DNA from: Novosphingobium sp. ZN18A2
Lineage (GTDB): Bacteria > Pseudomonadota > Alphaproteobacteria > Sphingomonadales > Sphingomonadaceae
DNA: 64,000 nt
Assembly (NCBI RefSeq): GCF_036784765.1
Contig: NZ_CP136651.1
Span: 2,356,001-2,420,000, forward strand
Direction of reading: 5' to 3'
The notes under the pieces were generated by a model. That model did not search any database. It was not told where the DNA came from and worked only from the letters and a program-made list of their open reading frames with translations. Below, one piece after another: positions 46,599 through 56,061 of this stretch; position 1 is the stretch's first letter, and every line of letters starts with the position of its first letter. A program made the translations under genes and the position numbers.

Positions 46599-47600
46599 TC
46601 AGGCGCTTTCACGCGCGATCAGCCTAAAACCAACGTCAATCGGATGGTCGGGCAGCATCGTACCTTCTGTGTACTTCCGGATCGCAGCAATTGCCTCACG
46701 TGCGATCCGGCGACCATCTACATCCATCGTGGTGATGGTCGGTCTCATTTCGCCGGCAATCGAGCTGTTGCCAAAGCCTACTACCGCCAGATCATCGGGC
46801 ACGCGCAATCCCGCGGCATGCGCCTCTACGATCAATCCTTGCGCCAGATAGTCCGAGCCGCACACAACGACGTCTGGCATCTCAGGCAGACGGCGAACAT
46901 CGGCAAAAACGCGGCGTCCATGCCCGAAGCGAGAGGGAATATCGACGGTGGCGTTGGTTACTCCCCCCCCGCCCAGCGCCTGCCATTCTTCGATGAAGCC
47001 ATTGCGTCGGATTCGCGCGCGCGCGCCATCGGCCGTGACGAGATGCGGGCGGCGATATCCGCGCTGCATCAGAAATCTCGCCATGTCCCTGCCTGCATCG
47101 CGGTGCGAAAAGCCAATCGCCAAACCAACCGGATGCTCGGGCAGCTCCCAAATCTGGATGAAAAGCGTGCTGCTGCGCTTCACCAATGGAGGAATTGAGG
47201 AATCAATCGGACCACTCGAAATGATGGCATCGACCTTACGACTCAGCGCCGCACGGATAAGCGCGCCTGTTTGCGATGCTGAAACGCCGGTAAGGCCCAG
47301 CATCACGGTGAAACCGCCCGCCGACAGTTCTTCTGCCATTGCTTCGATCGTGTCGTTGAAGATGGAATCCACAAGGTGCGGGATCAGAACGGCCACCATC
47401 TTCGACTTGCTCGAGGCAAGGCCGCCGGCAAGGAGATTGGGAATGTAGCCGACTTCGGCGATGGCCTTGCGGATGCGGTCGGCGGTTGTCGCAGCGACGA
47501 CCTTGGGGTTGTTTACAAAGCGGCTGACCGTCGCGCTCGAAACGCCAGCCCGCAATGCAACGTCGTCGAGTGTTGGCGCTTTTTCAGGAATGTCAGCCAT
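46599..47600 (-). CDS. LacI-family transcriptional regulator
   Basis: 333 residues. N-terminal LacI HTH and hinge: TLDDVALRAGVSSATVSRFV, NNPKVVAATTADRIRKAIAE and GYIPNLLAGGLASSKS. The periplasmic-binding-like effector domain has LIPHLVDSIFNDTIEAMAEE, VVCGSDYLAQGLIVEAHAAG and PDDLAVVGFGNSSIAGEMRP. Length is normal although IS6 copy b ends three bases from its stop. A LacI-type palindrome lies 32 bp upstream (autoregulation), and similar ones precede the P450/MFS, TonB receptor and CapA/esterase genes, so it probably governs the whole 46.6-61.3 kb locus. Confidence 0.93.
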   Translation of the reverse strand: MADIPEKAPTLDDVALRAGVSSATVSRFVNNPKVVAATTADRIRKAIAEVGYIPNLLAGGLASSKSKMVAVLIPHLVDSIFNDTIEAMAEELSAGGFTVMLGLTGVSASQTGALIRAALSRKVDAIISSGPIDSSIPPLVKRSSTLFIQIWELPEHPVGLAIGFSHRDAGRDMARFLMQRGYRRPHLVTADGARARIRRNGFIEEWQALGGGGVTNATVDIPSRFGHGRRVFADVRRLPEMPDVVVCGSDYLAQGLIVEAHAAGLRVPDDLAVVGFGNSSIAGEMRPTITTMDVDGRRIAREAIAAIRKYTEGTMLPDHPIDVGFRLIARESA

Positions 47601-47631
47601 GCCCCCTCTTAAGTGGCAAGGCGGGGATTGC

Positions 47632-47643
47632 GCAATCGCTTGC
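47632..47643. promoter_or_regulatory. LacI-type operator O1 (autoregulatory)
   Basis: GCAATCGCTTGC fits GCAAnCGnTTGC, the centre-CG palindrome recognised by many LacI-family proteins. It sits between the P450 stop and the LacI start. Confidence 0.65.
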
Positions 47644-47647
47644 GTGA

Positions 47648-48823
47648 TCAGGCGAAACGCAATGGAACCGACAGCGCGCCAATCTCGGGCCAGCGGCTCA
47701 TGACAACCTCTCCGTCAAGTTCGAAGCGCGTCGTCGCGGCCAGAATTTCCTCCATCGCAACGCGCAATTGCATCCGCCCGATGTGCAAGCCCGGACAATT
47801 GTGCGGGCCGCGGCCGAAGGCCAGATGCTCGCCGATATTGGGCCGGCTCATAATGAACTCGCTGCCGTTCGGGAACACGTCATCATCGCGGTTGGCCGAC
47901 GCATAAACCAGCGCAACCGCTTCATCCTTGCCAATCGTGCGTCCACCCATCTCGACAGGACATACCGGCGTACGCGCAAATCCGCGATACGGCGTGTAGA
48001 GCCGTAAAAACTCTTCGTTTGCCGCAGGTACCAGCGAAGGATCATCGCGCAGGCGCTGCTGCAATGCCTGATCGCGCGAGAGGTGCACGGCAATGTTGCC
48101 GATCATCACCATCGGCGCGACCATCCCGACGACCAGAACCTGCCGCACCGTGCCGAGAATCATGTCGTCGGGCAACGGTTCACCGTTGTGACGTGCCGCA
48201 AGCAGGGCACTGGTGGGATCATTGGCGGGATCCTGCGGTTCACGATGGCGCAGCGCAATGAGATCGCGCGCCATGTCATAGAGCCGGAGGCTGGTTTCCT
48301 TCATCGATTCCGGTTTGGTGGAATGCACCGCGAGGATGAACGCCCGACCTGCATCGTGGAGCGTTTGCAGGGATTCTTCCGGCATCCGCATCCACTCGCC
48401 AAATACGTGAACGGGAAGATAGCTGGAAAATTCAACGCAGATGTCACCTCCGCCGCGTTCAACCATCGGCGCAAGCAGCTTGCGCGAAAGATCGCGCGTA
48501 TGCGGCGCCAGGGCTTCAGCCCGGTCAATCGCAAGGAGCGGATTGAGAGCCCGGCGATAGGGCGTGTGCTCGGGCGGATTGAGGTGAAGCGGCGGACGGC
48601 GCCCCGTAAAAGCGACTTTCGGTACAACGTTCTGGACGGACGTCACGAACGTAGGGTCCGAAGCGGCGCGCTTTACGTCTTCATACCGGGTAAGCGCCCA
48701 AAAGCCCCCCAGTCCATCGGTGTGCGCTACCGGGCACTCTCGCCGCAACCGCGCGTATTCCGCGTAGGCGCTGTCGAAATCTTCGGGCTGCTCGGGATCG
48801 AAGTCCTGCGGAATCTGGCTCAT
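47648..48823 (-). CDS. Cytochrome P450 with unusual I-helix
   Basis: 391 residues from the ATG at 48823; an upstream reading was not used. The heme-thiolate loop FGRGPHNCPGLHIGRMQL is canonical, as are the ExxR-type NEEFLRLYTPYRGFARTP region and HLNPPEHTPYRRALNPLL. The I-helix reads RQVLVVGMVAPMVMIGN (about 225-240), where most P450s have (A/G)Gx(D/E)T(T/S); the acid-alcohol pair is replaced by Val-Ala. No ferredoxin or reductase gene is nearby. It is divergent from an MFS gene across a LacI-like operator. An oxidation step in the LacI-controlled pathway is inferred; the substrate is unknown. Confidence 0.9.
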   Translation of the reverse strand: MSQIPQDFDPEQPEDFDSAYAEYARLRRECPVAHTDGLGGFWALTRYEDVKRAASDPTFVTSVQNVVPKVAFTGRRPPLHLNPPEHTPYRRALNPLLAIDRAEALAPHTRDLSRKLLAPMVERGGGDICVEFSSYLPVHVFGEWMRMPEESLQTLHDAGRAFILAVHSTKPESMKETSLRLYDMARDLIALRHREPQDPANDPTSALLAARHNGEPLPDDMILGTVRQVLVVGMVAPMVMIGNIAVHLSRDQALQQRLRDDPSLVPAANEEFLRLYTPYRGFARTPVCPVEMGGRTIGKDEAVALVYASANRDDDVFPNGSEFIMSRPNIGEHLAFGRGPHNCPGLHIGRMQLRVAMEEILAATTRFELDGEVVMSRWPEIGALSVPLRFA

Positions 48824-48856
48824 GGGTCGCGCTGATAAGGCATCGACGCGAACAAA

Positions 48857-48870
48857 TGCAAGCGCTATCA
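48857..48870. promoter_or_regulatory. LacI-type operator O2 in the P450/MFS divergent promoter
   Basis: TGCAAGCGCTATCA is symmetric at ten of fourteen positions (TGnnAGCGCTnnCA) around the same AGCGCT centre as the site at 60582. It is 34 bp from the P450 start and 26 bp from the MFS start. Confidence 0.5.
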
Positions 48871-48895
48871 GATAGGCAAAACGGGAGAACCACCT

Positions 48896-50209
48896 TTGCA
48901 ATTGCAGCCATCAACGTGTCATGCCGATCTGGAACACTCGATCGGCCGAAAGGTTCTTGTGCGCCTGGTCGTCCCGTGCGCGCTTTACATTCTGATCGGC
49001 GCGATAGACCGGACCAACGTCAGTTTCGCGGCGTTGCAGATGAACCGGGATCTAGGGTTGACGGGCGGCGAGTACGGCTTCGGCGCCGGCGTTCTGTTCA
49101 TTGGCTATATGCTGGCAAAGTACCCCAGTGTGCTGGTTTACGAACGGATCGGCATGCACCGCTGGCTCGCCGTCATCACCTTCGCATGGGGGTTGGCATC
49201 ATGCGCGATGGCATTCGTGCAAAACGAGTGGGAGCTTTATGCCCTGCGCGTTTTTATCGGCTTTATGGAGGGCGGGCTGTCTTCGGGCCTGATGTTATAT
49301 CTGAGCCATTGGGCGCCAGAACGTTATCGCGCGTCGATCCTTGCCATTCCGATCACGTCGATTTCAATCGCACAAGTCATCGGCGCACCTGTTTCCGGCA
49401 TATTGCTGGATGCCGCCAACCCGCTCGGCCTTCCGGGTTGGCGCTTCATGTTCCTGATCGAAGCGCTGCCTGCGCTGGTGCTGGCAGTGTTCGCCCTGGC
49501 CCATTTTCCTGATCGCCCCGCCAATGCGCGATGGCTGGATCAGAGCGAGCGCGAATGGTTGGCCGCCAACGTCAAGGGTGCGACACGGAAGTCGTCGGCC
49601 GAGAGCGACGGCGGACGCTGGGACATTTTGACCAGTTCCACGGGATGGATATGCGCCGGCATATGGTTTTGCATCCTTGCCAGCAATTACGGCGTGATGT
49701 TCTGGCTGCCGCAGGTGGTCAAGGGAATGGCGGGCCTGACGGCGACGCAGACAGGCATCGTGGTTGCATTGCCCTGGGGAGCGAGCGCCATTGGGTTGCT
49801 GCTCAATGCGCGACATTCCGACCGCACCGGCGAACGCTATCTTCACGTTGCGATTCCTGCACTTGTCGGCGGTTGCGGGCTATTGGCCGCCTATCTGACT
49901 GGACCGAGCTTGCTTGGCCTTGCCGCACTGATCCTCGGCGGCGCATGCACCGGCTGCACCGTGGCCGCGTTCTGGGCAATCCCTATCCGCCTCATGAAGC
50001 CGGCAGCACTCGCCATGGGAATTGTAGTGATCAACATGTTCGGTAGCCTTGCAGGGGCTACTGTGCCTGCGATGATGGGCGTACTCAGCCAAAATAGCGG
50101 CTCATTTCTGCCGCCGACTCTGCTCCTGTTCGGAATCGCAGTGGGTTGCGCCGCCTTGTGCCTGATGGCGCGAGCTGCCGACCGAACCGGTCGCATTGAC
50201 CGGAAGTGA
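48896..50209 (+). CDS. MFS transporter, anion:cation symporter (phthalate/tartrate permease) type
   Basis: 437 residues from a TTG with GGGAGAA about ten bases upstream. About 12 helices. The ACS family signature is clear: GAIDRTNVSFAALQMNRDLG near helix 1, YGFGAGVLFIGYMLAKYPSV and MEGGLSSGLMLYLSHWAPER. Family members carry organic anions such as phthalate, tartrate and galactarate. It is divergent from the P450, and its stop overlaps the next transporter (GTGA), so the two are coupled. It may import the P450 substrate or a ring-cleavage acid. Confidence 0.9.
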   Translation: MQLQPSTCHADLEHSIGRKVLVRLVVPCALYILIGAIDRTNVSFAALQMNRDLGLTGGEYGFGAGVLFIGYMLAKYPSVLVYERIGMHRWLAVITFAWGLASCAMAFVQNEWELYALRVFIGFMEGGLSSGLMLYLSHWAPERYRASILAIPITSISIAQVIGAPVSGILLDAANPLGLPGWRFMFLIEALPALVLAVFALAHFPDRPANARWLDQSEREWLAANVKGATRKSSAESDGGRWDILTSSTGWICAGIWFCILASNYGVMFWLPQVVKGMAGLTATQTGIVVALPWGASAIGLLLNARHSDRTGERYLHVAIPALVGGCGLLAAYLTGPSLLGLAALILGGACTGCTVAAFWAIPIRLMKPAALAMGIVVINMFGSLAGATVPAMMGVLSQNSGSFLPPTLLLFGIAVGCAALCLMARAADRTGRIDRK

Positions 50210-51369
50210 TAAGCCGTGCGCAAATCTTGCTGCTGGCGGGCATCGCGGCGATGGGATCAATGGCGATCCATATGCTTATCCCCGCCCTTCCACTCATCGC
50301 GGCCGGATTCAAAATCAGCGAGGCCGCAGCACAACAAATCGTTAGCGTCTATCTGATTGGCCTAGGCGCAGGTCAGCTTGTCGCAGGGCAGTTCGTCGAC
50401 CGCCTCGGGAGGCGTCCGGTGCTTCTCGCCGGATTGATCGCTTATGGAGCGGGCGCTGCAGGAGCCTACTTTTCCTCCGCCCTGCCCGCATTACTGGTCG
50501 CGCGGGTTCTTCAGGCAGTTGGCGGCGCGGCAGGCGTCGTTTCAGCTCGTGTAATCGTAGGTGACAGCGCGGGCCCCGAAGAAGGCGCGGGGAGGCAGGC
50601 GACGCTGATGATGGTCGTCCTGATTTCTCCTGCACTTGCCCCGGCAGTTGGCGGAACCATCGCATCCACCGCAGGCTGGCGCTCCATCTTCGCGGTCCTT
50701 GCCGCAGCGAGCTTTGCAGCCCTTTTCGTTGCGTGGCGCAAGGTTTCCGAAACCCGCCCGCAACGGAATGCAAACGCAACGCACAGCCTGTCAGGCTCAC
50801 TATTGGGCGGCTACCGCAAGTTGCTCGCGGACCGTCGGTTTTTGGGCGCTGCCGGTGCGCTCGCAGCGATGAGTTCGGCCCTCTACATGTTTCTAGCCAA
50901 TGCGTCGTTCCTTCTCATCGGGGTATATGGCCTTTCGCCAAGAGGAGCCGGGTTTGCCTTTTTGATCATCGCCGTGGGCGGGATCGCGGGCACCAGATTG
51001 GTAGCATCGCTCGAAAGGCACACTGACGCGTTGATCGCCGGCGTCGCAATTGGCGTTATGGGAACGATGGCAGCGCTTACTCTGGCGCTTGTCGGGCTGA
51101 ATGGCCCCGTTGCACTAATTGCACCTCTGATGCTCTTGGGCGCGGGTGCAGGCATTGCAGGTCCGGCCGGAATTGGACGCGCAATTTCGGTTGATTCCGC
51201 GCTGGCGGGGACAGCAGCCAGCTTGGCCGGAGCAAGTCAAATGCTTATAAGTGCCTGTTCTACAAATCTTATTGGCTATTTTACGCCATTATCGTCAACG
51301 GAACTCTGTTTCGCTCTGGTCATCGCCACAACTTTCGCGGCGCTCTTCGCCATTTTGTCCCGACTCTGA
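50206..51369 (+). CDS. MFS transporter, Bcr/CflA drug-efflux type
   Basis: 387 residues from a GTG that overlaps the previous stop by 4 bp. Twelve helices. AIHMLIPALPLIAAGFKISE, VYLIGLGAGQLVAGQFVDRL, GRRPVLLAGLIAYG and LQAVGGAAGVVSARVIVGDS are the Bcr/CflA marks (proline-rich helix 1, motif A, motif C-like). It is coupled to an anion symporter, so the pair could import a substrate and export a product or toxic intermediate. Confidence 0.88.
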   Translation: MISRAQILLLAGIAAMGSMAIHMLIPALPLIAAGFKISEAAAQQIVSVYLIGLGAGQLVAGQFVDRLGRRPVLLAGLIAYGAGAAGAYFSSALPALLVARVLQAVGGAAGVVSARVIVGDSAGPEEGAGRQATLMMVVLISPALAPAVGGTIASTAGWRSIFAVLAAASFAALFVAWRKVSETRPQRNANATHSLSGSLLGGYRKLLADRRFLGAAGALAAMSSALYMFLANASFLLIGVYGLSPRGAGFAFLIIAVGGIAGTRLVASLERHTDALIAGVAIGVMGTMAALTLALVGLNGPVALIAPLMLLGAGAGIAGPAGIGRAISVDSALAGTAASLAGASQMLISACSTNLIGYFTPLSSTELCFALVIATTFAALFAILSRL

Positions 51370-51395
51370 ATACACCCATTCCGGAAATTAGATTT

Positions 51396-51407
51396 GCAAG
51401 GGCTTAC
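51396..51407. promoter_or_regulatory. LacI-type operator O3 before the TonB receptor
   Basis: GCAAGGGCTTAC matches GCAAGCGCTTGC (60582) at ten of twelve positions and lies 48 bp before the receptor ATG. Confidence 0.5.
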
Positions 51408-51454
51408 ATTTGCAGTTATGCGGCCCTCCAACCAAAACCAATGGGGAGGTCCTA

Positions 51455-53659
51455 ATGTTGAAATCCACCTTCGCCCGCACGGCGATTGCCGCACTGATGT
51501 GCACCGTGGCTGTTCCCGCTTTCGCACAGACTGCACCCACGCCAGCTGCCAAGAGCCAATCAAGCGGTGCCCTGGGCGAGATCGTTGTCACGGCCGAGCG
51601 CCGCGAACAGAGCCTGCAGGACATCCCGATTTCCGCCACGGTCCTTTCCGGAGACCAGTTGCAGGAAAAGGGCGTCAGCAACCTTGAAGACATCCAGCAG
51701 GTTGCGCCATCGATCGCGATCAACACCTTCAACCGCTCGACATTCATCAACATTCGCGGCGTCGGAATTGCGCAATCGGCACCGACGTCGAATCCAGGCG
51801 TTGCCTACTACATTGACGGCCAATTGATTCCGCACGAGCAGTTCATCGGATTCAGCTTCTACGATATCGGTTCGATTGAAGTTCTGCGCGGTCCGCAGGG
51901 AACCCTCACCGGCCAGAATTCAACGGGTGGCGCTATTTACGTCCGCACCCCCAAACCGGAATTCAACGAACTGTCCGGCTATGTCGACGCGACGGTTTCC
52001 AACTACAATCACTATCGTGCAGTAGCCGCGGTGAACGTGGGCGGCGAAAATGTCGCGCTGCGCGTTGCTGCCGTGCATGACGAGCGTGACAGCTATACGG
52101 TCAACATTGCGCCGAACGCGCAAAGCCAGCCCGGCAACTACAATATGGATGCAGTCCGGGCAAACCTGCGTCTCCAGGGGATGGACAGTAAGCTCAACGT
52201 CAATGTCCGCGGAGAATATTTCGACGTTCGCACCGACAACAATGCGGTGAAGAATCGCAACGACGCAGTAACCAGCGATCCATTCGTGATCGAGGAAGAT
52301 GGCCGGTCATATCAGAACCAGGCGGGGTATCGCCTGTCCGGCGAATTGCGATACGATGTATCGGATTCTGTGCAAGCCCGCGGCCTAGTTTCCTGGCAAG
52401 ACGGATTTACCCATGACCAGACCGATGGCGACCGGACTGCCACGGCGCTGCCTGTTCCTGCCTCCTTGCCTACGAGCCGCTCGAACACGGCAATTTATCC
52501 GGGCCGCGTTAGCAACGCTTCGACCGAATTCCGCACGCTCATCGGCGAGTTGAACCTTCTTTCGACCGGCCACGGACCTTTCCAGTGGGTGGTCGGCGCG
52601 TTCGCTCTCGACGAAACGGTCCCCGTATCACTTTTCAGGGACAACCGGCACACAACCGATTTTGTTGTCTCCAACAGCGACATCATCACCAGCGCAAAAA
52701 ACACGTCGTATTCGTTGTTCGGTCAGGCGAACTGGTTCGTCACTCCTGAAATCGAACTCATCGCCGGCGGTCGCTACAGTTGGGACAAGCAGGTCTACAC
52801 CCGGTTCGCAGTGCCCGGACCACCGATCCCGCTTCCCTACATCAGCGAAGCGACTTCGCATCAGCTGACCGGCAAGCTTGGGGTAAACTATCACTTCGAT
52901 AACAATAACATGGTCTATGTTACGGCTTCGAAGGGGTACAAGGCCGGCGGCGTCAACCTGACGCCGAATACGCCCAATTTCCTTCCCGAGCGAAACTTTG
53001 TTTATGAGGCAGGTTTCAAGACGGAAATGCTCGACCGTCACCTGCGCGTGAACGGTGACGTATTCTACTCGGTCTACAAGGACATCCAGCTTTCCAGCCT
53101 GCTCAATGGACTACCCATCACCCAGAACGCCCTGGGCGGCCACAGCAAGGGCGGTGAACTGGAAATCACTGCGCAATTCGGTGGACTGGCGTTCAATCTT
53201 GGCGGTGGCTACCTAGATGCAAAATTCAGCAACTCGGGCTGCATCACCGATACCAATTCACCTGGTACAGATACAGGCTGCCCCACCGGGCTGCGCTTCG
53301 TCCCCGAGGGTCGCACGCTTCCCTTCTCGCCGGACTGGACCATCAATGGCGGCGTTCAGTACACGATTCCGGTCGGCTCGATCGACGTTACTCCTCGCGT
53401 CCAGTGGTCACACCTGGGCCAACAGTATGCAACGCCGTTCCCCAGCTACAACACGCTGGTACCTGCGCGCGACCTGTTCGATGCGCGCATCACGTTCGAT
53501 CTGGGCGACAAGTACAAGCTTGAAGCCTTCGTCAACAATCTGACGGACGAAACCTATATCGCTACGCAGATCCAGAACAGTTCGAGTGCCGACGGCGGCA
53601 TTATTTACGGGGCACCGCGCACGTATGGTGTTCGGCTCAAGGTCGCGTTCGGTAACTGA
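51455..53659 (+). CDS. TonB-dependent receptor of the LacI-linked locus
   Basis: 734 residues from the ATG at 51455 (GGGGAGGT ribosome-binding site). The signal peptide ends VPAFAQ. The plug shows LGEIVVTAERREQSLQDIPI, FINIRGVGIAQSAPTSNPGV and IEVLRGPQGTLTGQNSTGGA. The barrel ends TYGVRLKVAFGN. It matches the sphingomonad receptors often placed with catabolic enzymes for hydrophobic or plant-derived compounds. It is followed 11 bp later by the di-heme cytochrome and then the OmpA-like gene. Its ligand should be the substrate of the locus. Confidence 0.92.
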   Translation: MLKSTFARTAIAALMCTVAVPAFAQTAPTPAAKSQSSGALGEIVVTAERREQSLQDIPISATVLSGDQLQEKGVSNLEDIQQVAPSIAINTFNRSTFINIRGVGIAQSAPTSNPGVAYYIDGQLIPHEQFIGFSFYDIGSIEVLRGPQGTLTGQNSTGGAIYVRTPKPEFNELSGYVDATVSNYNHYRAVAAVNVGGENVALRVAAVHDERDSYTVNIAPNAQSQPGNYNMDAVRANLRLQGMDSKLNVNVRGEYFDVRTDNNAVKNRNDAVTSDPFVIEEDGRSYQNQAGYRLSGELRYDVSDSVQARGLVSWQDGFTHDQTDGDRTATALPVPASLPTSRSNTAIYPGRVSNASTEFRTLIGELNLLSTGHGPFQWVVGAFALDETVPVSLFRDNRHTTDFVVSNSDIITSAKNTSYSLFGQANWFVTPEIELIAGGRYSWDKQVYTRFAVPGPPIPLPYISEATSHQLTGKLGVNYHFDNNNMVYVTASKGYKAGGVNLTPNTPNFLPERNFVYEAGFKTEMLDRHLRVNGDVFYSVYKDIQLSSLLNGLPITQNALGGHSKGGELEITAQFGGLAFNLGGGYLDAKFSNSGCITDTNSPGTDTGCPTGLRFVPEGRTLPFSPDWTINGGVQYTIPVGSIDVTPRVQWSHLGQQYATPFPSYNTLVPARDLFDARITFDLGDKYKLEAFVNNLTDETYIATQIQNSSSADGGIIYGAPRTYGVRLKVAFGN

Positions 53660-53670
53660 GAGCGGAACGC

Positions 53671-55173
53671 ATGACGAAAGGCAGTCTTCCCTCGCATCTC
53701 CTGATGGCAGCTGCTTGCACTTTGGGCGCCGCCATGACCATCGGGGCGGCGAAACCGCCGCCCCGATGGTGGGCTCCAGGCGAGGGAAGGGTCTTTCCTT
53801 CACAACTTGATTACAAAAACGACCAGGGAACCCTCCGCCTTCTCCTGGCCGGCGGAAAGCTGAATACAAAGGGTCATCCCTTCTTCGAGGCTCTCGGCAG
53901 CAACGGACGCGCATGCGTAACCTGCCATCAGCCGGCCGACGCGATGAGCCTTTCGGCCGCGACCGCGCGTGAAAGATGGGACGCGACGGATGGGAAGGAT
54001 CCGCTGTTTGCGGCCTATGATGGGTCAAACTGCCCTACCCTGCCGCAAGACAAGCGCGCTTCGCATTCGCTGCTACTCGAGCGAGGCCTTTTTCGGATTC
54101 AGCTCCCGTGGCCGGTGAAGAAATGGAACGGCAGGCCGGTCACGCCGGACTTCAAAATTGAAGTCGTACGCGATCCGACCGGCTGCAACAGTGGTCCTGT
54201 GTATGGGCCTTTGCACGGGAATATCTCGGTCTATCGCCGTCCCCGACCTGTTGCGAACATGAAATACCTGCTGGCCGTCGGGTTTCCATTCGATCCCAAG
54301 CAAGGGTTCGCCTTGCCGCGCGACCCTCGTACCGGAAAGATCTTGTCCGGCAATATCATGGCCGACAATCGTGTTGGCACGCTCCGGCTGCAGATGGAAG
54401 ATGCGGGAGCAACGCATCTGCAGATGCTTTCCCGGCTCACCGAGAAGCAGATTGCCCGGATCGAGGACTTCGAGAAGCGGATATACACGGCCCAGCAGAT
54501 CAGCAAAGCGGGTGGATCGCTGGATACCATGGGCGCAAAGGGCGGACCGGCGCACCTACGCAATTCCAAGCCCGGCGCCCTCGGCAGCATTGGCGAACCC
54601 GTATGGAGAGAGTTTGCCAAGTGGGAGCACATCAGTCCCGAAGACGCGAAAACCCTCACACCTGAACAACTTGCGTTTCGCCAATCCGTAGCGCGAGGAG
54701 CAAAAGTCTTTCGAGAAAAGATGTTCCTGATCAGTGACAGTTCCGGAATCAATTCACGGATTGGGTTTGGTAACCCTGTGCGGAATTCCTGCGTTTTCTG
54801 CCACAATATGAGCCAGATGGGGAATGATGTTGCCCCCGGCCAAGTGGACCTGGGAACGACGACAATGCCGTTTGCCGACCCGGCGCCCGAACTGCCGCTG
54901 TTCCGCATCACCTGCCTGAAGAAGCCGCATCCCCATTATGGCCGTGTGTTCTACACGATGGACCCGGGCTTCGGGATGACGACGGGCCGCTGTGCGGACG
55001 TCGGCAAGATCACTCTGCAATCCATGCGCGGGCTTGCTGCGCGTGCCCCCTATTTCTCGAACGGTTCTGCGAAGGACTTGCGTGCGATCGTCGACTATTA
55101 CGATCGGCGATACGACATCGGATACACCGAGCAGGAAAAGCAGGATCTCGTCAACTTGATGAGCGTGTTGTGA
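53671..55173 (+). CDS. Di-heme cytochrome c, MauG/cytochrome-c-peroxidase-like
   Basis: 500 residues with a signal peptide (AACTLGAAMTIGAA). Two c-type heme sites: CVTCH at about residue 82 and CVFCH at about 374, giving a di-heme protein. Spacing between the hemes (about 290 residues) is greater than in normal cytochrome c peroxidases. Late text FYTMDPGFGMTTGRCADVGK and RGLAARAPYFSNGSAKDLRA resembles the C-terminal heme domain of MauG/CCP proteins (RNxxLxxPYFHNG-like). It follows a TonB receptor by 11 bp. A periplasmic oxidation or electron-transfer step for the imported compound is inferred. Confidence 0.85.
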   Translation: MTKGSLPSHLLMAAACTLGAAMTIGAAKPPPRWWAPGEGRVFPSQLDYKNDQGTLRLLLAGGKLNTKGHPFFEALGSNGRACVTCHQPADAMSLSAATARERWDATDGKDPLFAAYDGSNCPTLPQDKRASHSLLLERGLFRIQLPWPVKKWNGRPVTPDFKIEVVRDPTGCNSGPVYGPLHGNISVYRRPRPVANMKYLLAVGFPFDPKQGFALPRDPRTGKILSGNIMADNRVGTLRLQMEDAGATHLQMLSRLTEKQIARIEDFEKRIYTAQQISKAGGSLDTMGAKGGPAHLRNSKPGALGSIGEPVWREFAKWEHISPEDAKTLTPEQLAFRQSVARGAKVFREKMFLISDSSGINSRIGFGNPVRNSCVFCHNMSQMGNDVAPGQVDLGTTTMPFADPAPELPLFRITCLKKPHPHYGRVFYTMDPGFGMTTGRCADVGKITLQSMRGLAARAPYFSNGSAKDLRAIVDYYDRRYDIGYTEQEKQDLVNLMSVL

Positions 55174-55943
55174 AGAGCCTTGCATTCCTGATCGCCCTCG
55201 CCGCCCCCCTGTCCGTGCAGGCACAGGATACCGGCGCGCTTGTCCGCTTTGTCACGTGCCCGGTTTATCGAGACACGGATGCTGGTCGCAAGTCCGGATG
55301 CTGGTTGGCCCAACAACGCGAAACCGGCAAGCGCTATGATGTAAGCCTTTCACCCTACAAGCCCGACTGGAACTATGCCGTGCTCGTGGAAGGTCGCGTG
55401 TCCGATGCATCACCGGCGCCTTGCGGCGACACCGTTCTCGATCCGGTGCGCACATCGCGGCTTTATGACGTGCACTGTACCCGACACATGCTGCCTGCGG
55501 AAGGTTATCCCGGCCGTAGATACAAGCTCCATGGACGCTATATCAATCCGCTGTCCGTACCGCGCAAGGTTCCACCAGGGCCGTATAGTGACCGGACGTT
55601 CACCGCCTATTTCGAATTCGGCAACGATTTCCTCATCTATCAATATGATGACTATCTGATCGACAAGGCAACGACCTGGATCAGGGCTGCAAAGCCCAAA
55701 AAGCTGATCGTCACCGGGTTCGCCGCTACCGATCCCGTCGAGGTTTCGGGAATGACGCTCGCCGAGCCGGCCGACCTCGCCCAACAGCGCGCCGAAACGA
55801 TTGCGGAAACGATGCGCCGCCTCGTTCCGGACGTCGAAGTCGAGACGCGCTGGAAAACGGGTGCAAAGGTTACAGATGACCCCGATACCGACACGATCCC
55901 CGGCCAATCGCGGCGGCGCGTGGAAATTCACGCAGTCTTCTAG
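55170..55943 (+). CDS. Secreted protein with C-terminal OmpA-like domain
   Basis: 257 residues from a GTG overlapping the cytochrome stop. Signal peptide SLAFLIALAAPLSVQAQ. Residues about 20-150 are an unfamiliar beta-rich, Cys-containing part (FVTCPVYRDTDAGRKSGCWL). The rest resembles an OmpA peptidoglycan-binding domain: TAYFEFGNDFLIYQYDD, KPKKLIVTGFAATDPVEVSG, DLAQQRAETIAETMRRLVPD and RRRVEIHAVF. It is third in the TonB receptor-cytochrome-OmpA unit, perhaps anchoring the system to the cell wall. Confidence 0.8.
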   Translation: MKSLAFLIALAAPLSVQAQDTGALVRFVTCPVYRDTDAGRKSGCWLAQQRETGKRYDVSLSPYKPDWNYAVLVEGRVSDASPAPCGDTVLDPVRTSRLYDVHCTRHMLPAEGYPGRRYKLHGRYINPLSVPRKVPPGPYSDRTFTAYFEFGNDFLIYQYDDYLIDKATTWIRAAKPKKLIVTGFAATDPVEVSGMTLAEPADLAQQRAETIAETMRRLVPDVEVETRWKTGAKVTDDPDTDTIPGQSRRRVEIHAVF

Positions 55944-56061
55944 GCAAGGTTCGCACTTGCGTCGGCGCACTTGGCAACGGGCAGGACACCCAGCGCCACG
56001 GACGCGATCGCTTTTTCTTTCCCGGTTGCGACGCAGGGACGAAAATTCGCGTCGAGATCTA

